The position numbers and the translations under genes are program-made. From Viscum album (lineage: Eukaryota; Streptophyta; Magnoliopsida; Santalales; Viscaceae), in contig OY728130.1 in the NCBI GenBank assembly GCA_963277665.1, positions 1,360,826,393 to 1,360,890,392 of the forward strand: 64,000 bases of DNA, given 5' to 3'. Below the pieces are notes generated by a model, which did no database searches, was not told the DNA's origin, and saw only the letters and a program-made list of their open reading frames with translations. Below, piece after piece: positions 42,990 to 54,535 of the stretch. The stretch's first letter is position 1, and each line of letters opens with the position of its first letter.

Positions 42990-42994
42990 TCTCG
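42990..42994. repeat. Tekay target-site duplication, left copy (tctcg)
   Basis: TCTCG before the left LTR, repeated at 52178-52182 after the right LTR. Confidence 0.95.
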
Positions 42995-45182
42995 TATCAC
43001 GAACCAGCCCGGGTACCCTGGTAACCCGATAACCGAGCCAACCCTGACATAGCCCGAAGGGCGTTCCCGATCCCCATGGGTCGGCGACTAGCACCTGACA
43101 TCACATAACATGCAAGAGGGAACGATTTTGCCACAAGAATGCGGAAGCAAAAGAAACAAGACAGTATGCAAAACAAAAAGAAACTCCACCGGGAGTAATG
43201 TACTAGAATACAAAGAGGCATAAAAAGCCCAAAGTACTACAACCCAAGTACTAAGAATGGGAAAACAGCCCCAAGGTCCCTAAGGACACAACTCACCAAG
43301 ACCAAAGTTCAACAACTGGATCCACCTCCAAGAGGACCCTTCCCTTTGCTTGATCATGGAAGAAGAAAGTCTACAAACACCCGAAGGCAAAAGTAGGGTG
43401 TGAGCCTAAGCCCAGTAGGATACCACCAAAGATTCCATAACAGATGCCAAATATAGATTATCCAAAGAAAAACTTTCAATTTTCAAATAAACAGGTTTGA
43501 CAATTCAAAAGAATATTTAAACAAAACATGCTATACATTTTCAAATGATGGAAAAAATTAATTTAAGCAAAGGCTTTACAATGATGGAATATTTCCAAAA
43601 CAATGGCTTAAGCAAAACATTTATATAAAACAGTTTATATAAATTCAGCAGGCATGTAAGCAGTTCAAAAGCATTGACAAACATTTATATCTCAAATATA
43701 ATTAAACAAGCGAGCAACATGGTCATCTGCCAAAAGGTACGATAGTATTAACCAGTTATAGGATTCCGCACTCTATGTGAACTCAGCAAAATGTGTATAC
43801 ACACGTCCCTATGACACTGGCCAAAGGAGACTCGTCACCAACCCGTCGGGGATGTGACCCGCCGCAAGTATGTTTTAGAACGTTGTCGTAGCGTAGAGTG
43901 TATCCAAATAACTCACTACCTACCTAAGGCTTGCATGCGCTCTTACATGATGGGCGAACTATTTTAAGAATGCTTAAAATACGATCAATCCCATTCTTCT
44001 ATTTCAAAAGTGCCAATTTCATTCCATTTAAAACCAAAACAGGTTTTATTCAAAACATGCCTTTTCACAAGATAAAACCACTGGGTTTCTATCAAATCAT
44101 TTCAAGCCATTTTCACCAGTTGAAATTCATTCAAAACCAATTCCATCATCACACAATTTATTTTCACAATTAAATTCAACAATTTAATTGAAATCATTTC
44201 CATCAAATCCACAATTTAAATTGAACAATTTAAATCAGCAAATTTCCATAAACACACCCAATTCAATGGAATTGGGGTTTTCCAAATTTCCATGCCAAAA
44301 CCATTTCAAATATCTCGATTCACTGGAATTGAGTTTTTATCAATTTAATTGAAATCAAATTTGAGTAATTGAATTTAAATCAACAATTGAAATAAATCAA
44401 GCAAATACAATGATAATCAATTTGGTAAGTCGGGATGGAACCACCTACCTCGAAGGTTTTGACCAAAACCACAACGGTCGAGAACGCTCAAGAAAACCGG
44501 GTTTTCTACTTCAAGAACCCGCCTTAGATCTCTTCTCCTAGAAAGATCAAGACCAAATCTTATCAAATTTGGTACCACACACTTAGATCTACCCATAATG
44601 GGCGTAGATCTAAGAAACCGAGAGAAGAAGAAAAGTAGATATAAGTAGATCTAAGAAATCGATCAAGAACGATGAAGAACGATCACATACCTCAAGAATC
44701 CGACTTCGATTCACCAAGAGGAGTCTTTGGATCGCCTCCGGAACGATGGGAGAACCTTTTCTGACCTTGGGAGAAGACAAATCCCGAGTTAGGGTCGCTT
44801 AGGAGGAAAAACGAGGCACTTAGAGGCAAAACCGAGTGAGATCCACAATTTAATGATCTCATTTAAGTGGCCGCACGGTTAGTTCGCACGGTTTGACAAA
44901 CCGTGCTCTAGCTGTGCGTTAGCTTCTGCCTCGACCACCCTTCTCGCACGGTTTGGCCGCACGGTTAGACAAACCGTGCGCTGCCCGTGCGGAAGCTACT
45001 ACCTCCAAGACCAACTGCGCACGGTTTGACCGCACGATTTAGACAACCCGTGCGCCGCCCGTGCGACTTCCCCTTTGCCCCAAAACAACATTTAAAGTTC
45101 TCCCGACTCTCCCAAGTCACTACTCCAAAACAAAGATACTTAGAAACATCAAAAGTACTTGAAAATGTAACATGATGTTACA
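42995..45182 (-). repeat. Tekay 3' LTR (left copy)
   Basis: Starts TATCACGAACC (terminal TG changed to TA; TGTCACG in the other copy) and ends GATGTTACA. It contains the CGCACGG palindrome array at 44872-45065. Confidence 0.95.
44872..45065. repeat. GCACGGTTT / AAACCGTGC palindrome array in Tekay 3' LTR
   Basis: Repeated half-sites CGCACGGTT and their inverse AACCGTGCG, forming palindromes such as GCACGGTTTGACAAACCGTGC and GCACGGTTAGACAAACCGTGC, about three palindromic units plus single sites in ~190 bp. They lie at the U3 end (high coordinates) of the LTR. Confidence 0.85.
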
Positions 45183-45195
45183 ACCTCCCCACCAT
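45183..45195 (-). promoter_or_regulatory. Tekay polypurine tract
   Basis: The minus strand reads ATGGTGGGGAGGT immediately before the 3' LTR (TGTAACATC). It primes plus-strand DNA synthesis. Confidence 0.8.
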
Positions 45196-46056
45196 AAGAT
45201 CTTTCTGCCCCCAGAAAGCCTATGAAGAAACCTCCACGTCAAAAAGATGAGGCCACTGCTCTCTCATTAGTGCCTCCCTTTTTCACGTCTCATGAGAATC
45301 AGAATCATGCCGCCAAAGTACACGGACCAGAGGTATCGTTCTCCCACGAAGTACCTTGGTCTCAGAGTCAACAACCCTGACTGGTTGTTCAGTAACAGAT
45401 AAATCTGGTTCAATCTCAAGATCACTCCAGCTCACAACATGAGATGGATCAGAGAGATACTTTCGCAGCTGCGATACATGGAAAACGTTATGTATCGACG
45501 TCAACTGTGGTGGTAAAGCTGGACGGTAAACAACTTTCCCTACAAGTCCAACAACCTCGAAAGGTCCCACAAAACGAGGAGCAAACTTCCCTTGCCTCCC
45601 AAGCCGTCGATGACCTAATCGGGGTGAAACTTTCAAGAACACCTGGTCACCAACTGAGAACTCTAAAGGTTTACGACGGCGATCAACATAAGACTTGTAC
45701 TGACTCTGTGCTGTCAACATTCTCTGATGAATCAATTGGATCTTAGCTGTCGTCTCTTGGACGAAACTTGGTCCTACCAAAGAACTTTCACCAATCTCCG
45801 ACCAACATAAAGAAGATTTACAAGGACGACCATACAAAGCCTCAAAAGGAGCCATTTTGATCGCAGACTGATAACTGTTGTTATAAGAAAACTCAACTAG
45901 CCCCAGATGATCATCCCAAGATCCACCAAAGTCGAGAACACATGCGCGGAGCATATCCTCAAGGATCTGAATAGCTCTCTCTGTCTGACCATTTGACTGT
46001 GGATGGTAGGCCGTGCTCAAACGGACCTGAGAACCCAGTGCCTCCTGAAGGCCTCT
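45196..46056 (-). pseudogene. Tekay integrase C-terminal half and chromodomain-like tail
   Basis: The 245-codon frame 45283-46020 begins inside the integrase core (STAYHPQSNGQTERAIQ, with the catalytic E), continues through AYNNSYQS-like text, ALYGRPC and VGDQVFLKVSP to the GPFEVV (GPY/F) module, HNVFHVSQLRKY, and ends in DSETKVLRGRTIPLVRVLWR, matching the chromodomain region of Tekay/Del integrases that targets chromatin. A stop follows HET where WE is expected; the remaining ~20 residues (REALMREQWPHLF) lie beyond it. A stop also separates it from 46057. Confidence 0.9.
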
Positions 46057-47469
46057 TCACAAGCGAGAAGTAAACCGAGGATCCCTATCAGAGACTATAG
46101 CAGATGGAACTTCGTGCAAACGAACAACTTCTTTCACATAGAGATTTCCCAACTCAACTTTTGTTGTATCTCGAATAGGTATAAAGTGAGCCGACTTGGT
46201 CAGTTTGTCGATCACAACCCATATCGCGTTCTTCTTCCTCTGGGTTTGAGGTAACCCAACCACAAAGTCCATAGAGATTTCATCCCACTTCCATATAGGG
46301 ACTGGAAGTGGTTGAAGCAAACCCGAAGGTTTATGGTGCTCGACTTTCACCTGCTGGCATGTATAACAACGAGATACAAACTCAGCTATGTCTCGTCTCG
46401 TACCTGGCCACCAGAACTGTTGCCGCATGTCATAGAACATCTTCGTGGTTCCTGGGTGTTCAACCCACTGAGAGTTATGGCAACCCCCCATCACATCCTT
46501 GCCGCTAACGGCACAACGTGACGGTTTCGATAACACAGAACACCCTCTTTGAAGAACGACCACTGAGTGTCGGTCTCCCCACCATAAAGAGTCCCTAATG
46601 CTATGGAATTCATCATCCAGTTGTTGTTCCTGAAGAATTAACTCGAGGAGAGCAGAAGTTAACTGAACACTGGCTAAAGAAACATCACTCCCCTTCCACT
46701 GAACTCCAATATGCAACTGAGCAAAAAGAGCCATCAAACTCCACTCTTCTGAAGATTCTTTCACAACTTGTGATGGAAGTTTCCTGCTTAACGCATCTGC
46801 AACTACATTCCCTTTCCCCGGGGTATAGGCAATGTCAAAGTTGAAAGATTGCAGGTACTCCACCCAACGTCTTTGGCGGAGATTCAAATCTTTTTGAGAG
46901 AAGATATAACTCAAGCTCTTGTGGTCTGAATACACAATAAACTTTTCTCCAGAAAGGTAATGTCTCCAACACTTAAGTGCGTGCATTACAGCTGCAAGTT
47001 CAAGGTCATGGGTAGGATAATTCTTCTCATGAGGCTTAAGCTGACGAGACCCATAGGCAACAACATGATTACCCTGCATGAGGACACATCCCAAACCTGA
47101 ACCCGAAGCATCACAGAAGACCACATAACCTATCCCAGCCTCAGGAAGAGTTAACACCGACGCAGTAGTCAAAAGACGCTTTAACTTAACAAAAGAACTC
47201 TGACATTTATCATTCCAGGAAAACTTCACTCCCTTTCGAGTCAGAGCGGTTATTGGAGAAGCTAACTTTGAGAAGTCTTTAACAAACCGGTGATAATATC
47301 CTGATAAGCCCAAGAAGCTCCGAATCTCGAAAACATTTCGTGGTTGTTCCCAAGTCATAACAGCCTTCACCTTCTCAGGATCAACTGATATTCCTTGTTC
47401 TGACACGACATGTTCCAAGAATTTCACTTCCTGAATCTAGAAATCGCACTTTGAAAGCTTGGCATAAAG
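46057..47469 (-). pseudogene. Tekay RT C-terminus, RNase H and integrase N-terminal half
   Basis: The 456-codon frame 46057-47427 opens with the RT thumb ([35 protein letters not shown]). RNase H residues appear in [25 protein letters not shown] and [12 protein letters not shown], then [10 protein letters not shown]. Integrase shows HPG...CYTCQQVK (zinc-binding), D near residue 385 ([11 protein letters not shown]) and D near 446 (VSDRDPRF). A stop follows FTSRL. A further stop near 47430 separates it from the RT core. Confidence 0.92.
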
Positions 47470-48363
47470 TCAGTGATTCCTTAGAAGACTCAGAACTGTT
47501 CTCAGATGATGCACATGATCCTCCTCAGACTTGGAGTAGACAAGAATGTCATCCACACAGACTACCACGAAAGTATCTAGATACTCACGGAAAACCTTGT
47601 TCATCAAAGCCATGAAAACTGCAGGAGCATTTGTTAGGTCGAAGGGCATAACAAGGTACTCATAATGGCCATACCTACTCCGAAAAACGGTTTTATGAAT
47701 GTCAGATTCTTTTATCCTCAACTGATGGTAACCCGATCTAAGATCAATTTTTGAAAACCACTTCGCCCCTTTCAATTGATCAAACAAATCATCAATTCGT
47801 GGTAACGTATATTTGTTCTTTATCGTAACTCGACTGAGCTTTCGATAATCAACACATAAGCGAAGAGAACCATTAACCTTCTTGGCGAAGAGAACAGGTG
47901 CTGCCCAAGGTGACACACTCGGGCGTATAAAACCTTTCTCAAGAAGATCGTCTAACTGAGACTTCAGTTCTTTTAGTTCAGCTAGAGCCATTCGGTAAGA
48001 GGGAATAAAAACTGGTTGAGTACCAGACATTAAGTCAATAGAGAAATCAACCTCCCTTACTGGTGGCAAACCAGAGAAGTCAGAAGGAAACACGTCGGAA
48101 AACTCAGTGACGACTGAAGGAAGATCACCACACATTGAATCTCTCTCTAGATCAAAAGCAAACACTGATATAACTTTCCCCAACTCTGGATAAGAGGGTC
48201 CAGCTCTGCTTGACCTTGGGTCCCATTCTCCTTGAAAAACAAGAGGCACACCACTGGGTGTGGTAAGGTAGACCTGTCGAAGATAACAATCGATCCGAGC
48301 TTTATTGGCAATGAGCCAATCCATCCCAAATATGACGTCAAAAGATCTCATGTTGAGAACCAA
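47470..48363 (-). pseudogene. Tekay protease C-terminus and RT core
   Basis: 297 codons. Starts with the protease end ([19 protein letters not shown]), then [38 protein letters not shown], the first aspartate in [13 protein letters not shown] (~204) and the catalytic pair in [11 protein letters not shown] (~266-268). PFDLTNAP replaces the usual PFGLTNAP. Catalytic residues are intact. A stop at 47470 cuts the frame. Confidence 0.92.
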
Positions 48364-48569
48364 GAAACTCTAAGCATGATCAACATCTGATAGAGAGAAG
48401 ACACAAGCAGGACTGCGGAGACCCTTCTCTCTCATTGTACCAAGGGGTGTAGTAATATCCATCGCACAAGATAAAAGTTCCATAGGTAGATTAAGCAGAT
48501 TAACAAGTTGGGTTGAAATAAAAGAGTGAGATGCACCAATATAAAAAAGAGCTGTCACTAAAGATGAAG
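48364..48569 (-). pseudogene. Tekay protease N-terminus, active site lost
   Basis: 62 codons beginning MTALFYIGASHSFIS. The D-T-G triad of the family reads Y-I-G here, so the catalytic aspartate and threonine are both replaced. The rest (LPMELLSCAMDITTPLG) fits the chromovirus protease. A stop after VDHA separates it from 48363. Confidence 0.85.
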
Positions 48570-49082
48570 CTATAGTAATGGTACCTCTGGCGACTCTTCC
48601 ACTGCGTGAAGAAGCTTCGTTCCGGATGCCTGTGGCTGGAACCCTTTTGTACGTGAATCATTTGATTGCCCCACAGTTTCTGGAGGTGCTGATGATCCCG
48701 TTCTACTACGTGGAGTAGAGAAGTGATGGCAGAATCTCTGTAAGTGCCCTAAATGTCCGCAGGAGCTACAGTTCTTGGGTGCCTCAGTGCAAACCCTCTT
48801 AGAATGTCCTGACTTTTCACACTGATAGCAAGTCAAAGAAGCCCCTCCTGTTGCTATTGGAGGTCTGAAATGACTCTATTGTCGAGAACTGTCATGAGAA
48901 ATGTCACGCTTCCGTTTTCCTTTAAAGGAACCCACACTGCCACTAGGAGGGAAAAGAACCTCCTTCAACCCTGACTTTCCTGCCAAGTCCATCTCAACCA
49001 TCATGACCCTATCCAGCACATCAGCATAAGTGAGTAGCTTCAGTAAGAAAACCTGAGAACGGATATCTGATCGAAGTCCCAA
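48570..49082 (-). pseudogene. Tekay gag C-terminus with two zinc knuckles
   Basis: 48876-49082 carries GLRSDIRSQVFLLKLLTYAD and a basic segment. After a stop, 48570-48836 has CYQCEKSGHSKRVC and CSSCGHLGHLQRFC, two CCHC RNA-binding knuckles. Confidence 0.88.
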
Positions 49083-49679
49083 CTCGAATCGTCAAGCCTT
49101 CGTCTTCTCATTAGATACAATCTCAGGAGCAAACTGGACCAACTCAGAAAAGCGATTTGAGTACTCAGTCACGGTTTTGTTGGCCTACTCAAGCTTGAAA
49201 AACTCCACAGCCTTGGCCAACACCATTGATTCTGGATAGAACTGGTTAGTGAAAAGAACCCTAAAGTCTTTCCACTCCAAACCCTCATGTTTCCCAGCCG
49301 TCACCATTGTGTCCCACCATCTCCTACTTGGTCCCTTCAGTACGAAGGTGACACACTTCACCTTGATCATATCAGGTGTCTCCAAGAACCCAAACATACG
49401 TTCAGTCTTACTCAACCATTCCTCAACATGTTGAGGGTCAGTGGAGCCTTTGAAAACTGGTGGCTTCTGGCGTAGGAATTCTTGAGAACGACTTCGGAGA
49501 AAATCACTATAAGGATCTGTAGCTGGAGTCTGAACAGGAACTGGAGGTGGCGCCTGTCCAAGAGCTTGGACAGTGCGAACAATCACCTCAACCAGACTCA
49601 GATCCATAATAGGACTCGCTTGCTGAGATTCAGCAGCAACCTCTTTTTGGATTTGATTTCCACGTCTTCTCGGAGGCAT
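49083..49679 (-). pseudogene. Tekay gag N-terminus
   Basis: Start chosen at 49679 (MPPRRRGNQ, the common chromovirus gag start) rather than the upstream in-frame ATG at 49730. The capsid text KPPVFKGSTDPQHVEEWLSK, VLKGPSRRWWDTM and WKDFRVLFTNQFYPES is the retrotrans_gag domain. A TAG interrupts it at ~49185, with TVTEYSNRFSELVQFAP continuing beyond, then a TGA before RFELGLRSD. Confidence 0.9.
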
Positions 49680-49954
49680 GATGCTACACAGCATAAAAAG
49701 ACATAGATTAACACCCAAACCGAGTAACAAGGAAAAATATTCTTAAAAGAAGGGATAACAAGATTTGGATTCCACTCTATCCAAATCAAAACAGGGAAAA
49801 TACTAGAACTAATCCACAAGTCGTATTTCCCTAACCAAACCAGGTGACTTAAGGTTCATTGCGGTGAGAGCTGACCAGACACTCAATCGCAACTACCTCC
49901 TAAGTCCCGACAAGAATACTCAAATGCATACCGTCATAAAGGCAAGATGCTTAA
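49680..49954 (-). other. Tekay leader
   Basis: Short untranslated region between PBS and gag start; no other feature seen. Confidence 0.7.
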
Positions 49955-49970
49955 CCTGGTTCTGATACCA
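49955..49970 (-). promoter_or_regulatory. Tekay primer-binding site (initiator Met tRNA)
   Basis: The minus strand reads TGGTATCAGAACCAGG, one change from the perfect complement of initiator tRNA-Met, three bases inside the 5' LTR. Confidence 0.92.
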
Positions 49971-49973
49971 CTT

Positions 49974-52177
49974 TGTCACGAACCCGCCCGAGTACCCTGG
50001 TAACCCGATAACCGAGCCGGCCCTGACATAGCCCGAATGGCGTTCCCCATCCTCACGGGTCGGCGACTAGCACCTGACATCACACAACATGCAAGAGGGA
50101 ACGATTTTGCCACAAGAATGCGGAAGCAAAAGAAACAAGACAGTATGCAAAACAAAAAGAAACTTCACTGGGAGTAATGTACCAGAATACAAAGAGGCAT
50201 AAAAAGCCCAAAGTACTACAACCCAAGTACTAAGAATGGGAAAACAACCCCAAGGTCCCTAAGGACACAACTCACCAAGACCAAAGTTCAACAGCTGGAT
50301 CCACCTCCAAGAAGACCCTTCCCTTTGCTTGATCTTGGAAGAAGAAAGTCTACAAACACCCGAAGGCAAAAGTAGGGTGTGAGCCTAAGCCCAGTAGGAT
50401 TCCACCAAAGATTCCATAACAGATGCCAAATATAGACTATCCAAAGAAAAACTTTCAATTTTCAAATAAACAGGTTTGACAATTCAAAAGCATATTTTAA
50501 CAAAACATGCTATACATTTTCAAATGATGGAAAAAATTAATTTAAGCAAAGGCTTTACAATGATGGAATATTTCCAAAACAATGGCTTAAGCAAAACATT
50601 TATATAAAACAGTTTATATAAATTCAGCAGGCATGTAAGCAATTCAAAAGCATTGACAAACATTTATATCTCAAATATAATTAAACAAGCGAGCAACATG
50701 GTCATCTGCCAAAAGGTACGATAATATTAACCAGTTATAGGATTCCGCACTCTCTATGTGAACTCAGCAAAATGTGTATACACACGTCTCTATGACACTG
50801 GCCAAAGGAGACTCATCACCAACCCGTCGGGGATGTGACCCGCCGCAAGTATGTTTTAGAACGTTGTCGTAGCGTAGAGTGTATCCAAATAACTCACTAA
50901 CTACCTAAGGCTTGCATGCGCTCTTACATGATGGGCGAACTATTTTAAGAATGCTTAAAATGCGATCAATCCCATTCTTCCATTTCAAAAGTGCCAATTT
51001 CATTCTATTTAAAACCAAAACAGATTTTATTCAAAACATGCATTTTCACAAGATAAAACCACCGAGTTTTTATCAAATCATTTCAAGCCATTTTCACCAG
51101 TTGAAATCCATTCAAAACCAATTCCATCATCACACAATTTATTTTCACAATTAAATTCAACAATTTAATTGAAATCATTTCCATCAAATCCACAATTTAA
51201 ATTGAACAATTTAAATCATCAAATTTCCATAAACACACCCAATTCAATGGAATTGGGGTTTTCTAAATTTCCATGCCAAAACCATTTCAAATATCTTGAT
51301 TCACTGGAATCGAGTTTTTATCAATTTAATTGAAATCAAATTTGAGCAATTGAATTTAAATCAACAATTGAAATAAATCAAACAAATACAATGATATTCA
51401 ATTTGGTAAATCGGGACGGAACCACCTACTTCGAAGGTTTTGGCCAAAACCACAACGATCGAGAACGCTCAAGAAAACCTGGTTTTCTTCTTCAAGAACC
51501 CGCCTTAGATCTCTTCTCCTAGAAAGATCAAGACCAAATCTTATCAAATTTGGTACCACACACTTAGATCTACCCATAACAGGCGTAGATCTAAGAAACC
51601 GAGAGAAGAAAAGAAGTAGATCTAAGTAGATCTAAGAAACCGATCAAGAACGATGAAGAACGATCACATACCTCAAGAATCTGGCTTCGATTCACTAAGA
51701 GGAGCCTTTGGATCGCCTCCGGAACGATGGGAGAACCTTCTCTGACCTTAAGAGAAGACAAATCCCGAGTTAGGGCCGCTTAGGAGGAAAAAACGAGGCA
51801 CTTAGAGGCAAAACCGAGTGAGATCCACAATTTAAGGATCTCATTTAAGTGGCCGCACGGTTAGTTCGCACGGTTAGTTCGCACGGTTTGACAAACCGTG
51901 CGCTAGCCGTGCGTTAGCTTCTGCCTCGGCCACCCTTCTCGCACGGTTTGGCCGCACGGTTAGACAAACTGTGCGCTGCCCATGCGGAAGCTACTGCCTC
52001 CAAGGCGAACTGCGCACGGTTTGGCCGCACGGTTTAGACAACCCGTGCGTCGCTCATGCAACTTCCCCTTTGCCCCAAAACAACATTTAAAGTTCTCCCG
52101 ACTCTCCCAAGTCACTACTCCAAAACAAAGGTACTTAGAAACATCAAAAGTACCTGAAAACGTAACGCGATGTTACA
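49974..52177 (-). repeat. Tekay 5' LTR (right copy)
   Basis: TGTCACGAACC...GATGTTACA. 16 bp longer than the left copy, largely because of one extra CGCACGGTTAGTT unit near 51865. Confidence 0.95.
51850..52065. repeat. GCACGGTTT / AAACCGTGC palindrome array in Tekay 5' LTR
   Basis: Same array as 44872-45065 with an added CGCACGGTTAGTT copy (three in a row instead of two). Located in the outer, U3-side part of the 5' LTR, where enhancer elements are expected. Confidence 0.85.
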
Positions 52178-52182
52178 TCTCG

Positions 52183-52258
52183 TGCTTACCTTATTCTTGA
52201 TAAAACTTTTTTAGGTTTTCTATCATCCCAAAAGTATCCATATTTTCATATTGCTTTT
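52183..52258 (-). pseudogene. Copia-2 gag, middle fragment between Tekay and Copia-3
   Basis: The minus strand reads KQYENMDTFGMIENLKKFYQ followed by a stop. It lies between the Tekay TSD (52178-52182) and the Copia-3 TSD (ctttt, 52254-52258), linking gag pieces on both sides. Confidence 0.8.
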
Positions 52259-52637
52259 TGAAGTGCCCAGGAAAATGGTGTACCACTAGGGGGGGGGTTG
52301 AATAAATGGTAATCTTTTACAATTTCCTCTGAACATAAATCAACCTTCGCGACTTGTTGAAGTCTCGATCCTCTCAATCGTTGTTCCCGTATGCAATATA
52401 AATATAAATAAACACAAGGCACACGATATTTTTACAAGATTCGCCCCCGGTGTGGGTGACTACGTCTTTGCTGTGTTCGGGTCAGTTCGAGATACAAATT
52501 TTCCAATAGTATAAAAAACAATTACAAGTGGTATGGAAGTATATCTTTACCTTAAAAGTGTTTCCCAACACTTGTGTCTCCCGATAATTTATTATATTGG
52601 TTTCCACCAGCTTCAACAATTCTCCTTATGCTCTTAT
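52259..52637 (-). repeat. Copia-3 3' LTR, truncated
   Basis: Collinear with 59154-59178 plus 59592-59960 of the right LTR (shared 'ttcgcccccggtgtgggtgac', 'aaaagtgtttcccaacactt'). It breaks off at 52637 where element X begins with TGTTGGTCCC. Confidence 0.88.
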
Positions 52638-53139
52638 TGTTGGTCCCACTAGGTTAAATACCCTGAGAGGGGAGGTGAATCAGGGTATGGCGAATTAAAA
52701 TAATTGTCCCTTTTTATCTTGTTTCGTTATTGCACAAAACCCTTCTCTCTCTTCTTCCCACATCAATATAAATATATATATATGTGCGTGCACGTGCAAA
52801 AATGAAATCATGCAAAAGACACAACAATTTTACTTGGTTCACCCAAATTGGGCTAGTCCAAGAAGCATACAAATGCGATGCACTGATGTACCATAATTCA
52901 CTATAGAGCACTTATGTTACAAGGTTTGGAGCGGACTCACTGCCCCCCTGATTTACAACCATTCAAAAGAATCCTCTGACAAGAACACATTGCTCCTCCA
53001 GAAGAATCTTCTGATTATCTATATCAACTCTAAATAGGTTCACATTGAAATGGGTGTGGCATTAAGCTTCATGTTCATCAAACACATGAAATCCTCTTTC
53101 TTGCGAAAGTTTTGTTTAACAGAAAACACCTCCGCGTAA

Positions 53140-53300
53140 TGCTCCGTCACCGTGTGAAGTAGGTTATTGATCACTGCGTGATGTGAAGTAGGTTATCGAT
53201 CACCGTGTGATGTTTAAGCGATTCACCGTTCACTGCGTGACCTCTAAGAAGGATATTATTCACCGCATAATGTTTAAGCGATTCACTGTTCACTGCGTGA
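53140..53300. repeat. TCACYGYGTGA palindrome array, first block of X
   Basis: Units of ~30-35 bp such as 'gttcactgcgtgacc...' and 'gatcaccgtgtgatgtttaagcgattca', each centred on TCAC-N3-GTGA. A related array with TTACTGTTCAY-GYGTAATG units runs at 53500-53790, on the other side of the TATA-like box. Confidence 0.8.
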
Positions 53301-53418
53301 CCATCTTCACTTAGTCCAGTTTGCTTAATACCTTTTGCCTCCTTTTCGATTCTCGGAATTTCCAGTGATGATCTTCTGAGTTATATTTTCTTACTCATCT
53401 AATGAAGTGATTAGGGGT

Positions 53419-53429
53419 CTTTATATAGG
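53419..53429 (-). promoter_or_regulatory. TATA-like box in X
   Basis: The minus strand reads CTATATAAAGACC, between the two palindrome blocks. Confidence 0.45.
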
Positions 53430-53499
53430 CAGAGAGCTCCGACAAATCTGGTTATAAAAAATTACCATTCACCCCTTCGATTTAGTCCATCCGTGTGAC

Positions 53500-53790
53500 A
53501 ACATAATACTTAGGCTGATCACTATTCACTGCGTAATACTTAGGTGGATCATTACTCACCACATAATCCTCTTCTTTCGCGGTCTGCTTAGAATTACTGC
53601 CTTACGACCGCATGACTGCCTCATACTTAGGTGGATTACTGTTTGCCACGTAATCCTCTTCTTTCGCGGTCTGCCTACAATTACTGCCTTATGACCGTTT
53701 GATACTTTCACTACGTAATGCTTAGGTGGATTACTGTTCATTGTGTAATGCTTAGGTGGATTACTGTTCATCGTGTAATGCTTAAGCAGT
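53500..53790. repeat. CTTAGGTGGATTACTGTTCA repeat array in X
   Basis: At least five units of 'taatgcttaggtggattactgttcatcgtg', period ~30-60 bp, plus two copies of 'cctcttctttcgcggtctgc' (~53568 and ~53657). Confidence 0.85.
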
Positions 53791-53799
53791 CCACTCAAC

Positions 53800-54535
53800 T
53801 ATTATGTGGAACTCTATCCTTTGCCATTTTTGTTTTTTTCCTTTAAAAAACCAAACCTGAAAAATTGGAAAACACCGGTAATCATTGCCATCTTTTTCCA
53901 AACTTCTCCAGAGCCTTCTCCGTACAGTCTTTTTCGCTCTGGAGCTTTGTCAATATGTTTTGTCAATATGCTTTGTCAACAAACACAACAACCCAAAATC
54001 TCCGAAATGCCATCATGAGAGATTTTTGCTAACGATTTCCCCCTTTGCGTTTGTTGACAACACTTCAAACTCTTTTAACCGATCTGTTGACAAATCTTGC
54101 ATAATTTATGCTGTAAGCACCATTTGCACTCTGTGACTTCAGATAGCGATCAAAGTCTTACTCAACACGTACTCTAAGTCCACATGAGTCAAACTCGGCT
54201 TGAGAAATAAGAGTAACATGAAAAGTTCATCAATGGATCACGTCATTCTCGATACCACTCGACACCAATTACTCTTGAAATCCAATGTCATAGAGTGTGG
54301 CACATGAGAAGACTTATTTAACCACACACCATTAACTGTTAGCATCACGAACCCCAAAGGTCTCTTTCGCGATATGTCTATAACGACCGAACAACTTCAA
54401 CATTGTCATGATTAATCAGAACCCCTCCTAAACCCCCCTGTTCCTCTGCTCCCCCTATTAGCCCCCCTTTAATGAACACGACATCCCCCTGTCAACGAAT
54501 CCAAATGTCACTTCTTTGCGGTCTGCAATTGAGAA
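53800..54535. other. X interior, no gene
   Basis: Frames of 70-83 codons have no motif. The text includes an inverted pair TTTGTCAACAAAC / GTTTGTTGACAA (53974-53986 and 54050-54062) that may mark a former terminus. Confidence 0.4.

Larger units (their letters stand above)
42995..52177 (-). mobile_element. Tekay/Del-type chromovirus (Ty3/gypsy)
   Basis: LTRs 42995-45182 (2188 bp) and 49974-52177 (2204 bp) flank a minus-strand gag-PR-RT-RH-IN interior. The PBS matches initiator tRNA-Met and a purine-rich polypurine tract abuts the 3' LTR. The TSD tctcg is exact. Gag has two zinc knuckles, and the integrase ends in a chromodomain-like tail (KVLRGRTIPLVRVLWR) typical of the Tekay/Del clade. The coding region has at least five stops. 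The first 130 bp of the LTRs differ at ~10 sites, the next ~85 bp at ~3, so the age is intermediate between Copia-1 and Athila. Confidence 0.95.
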
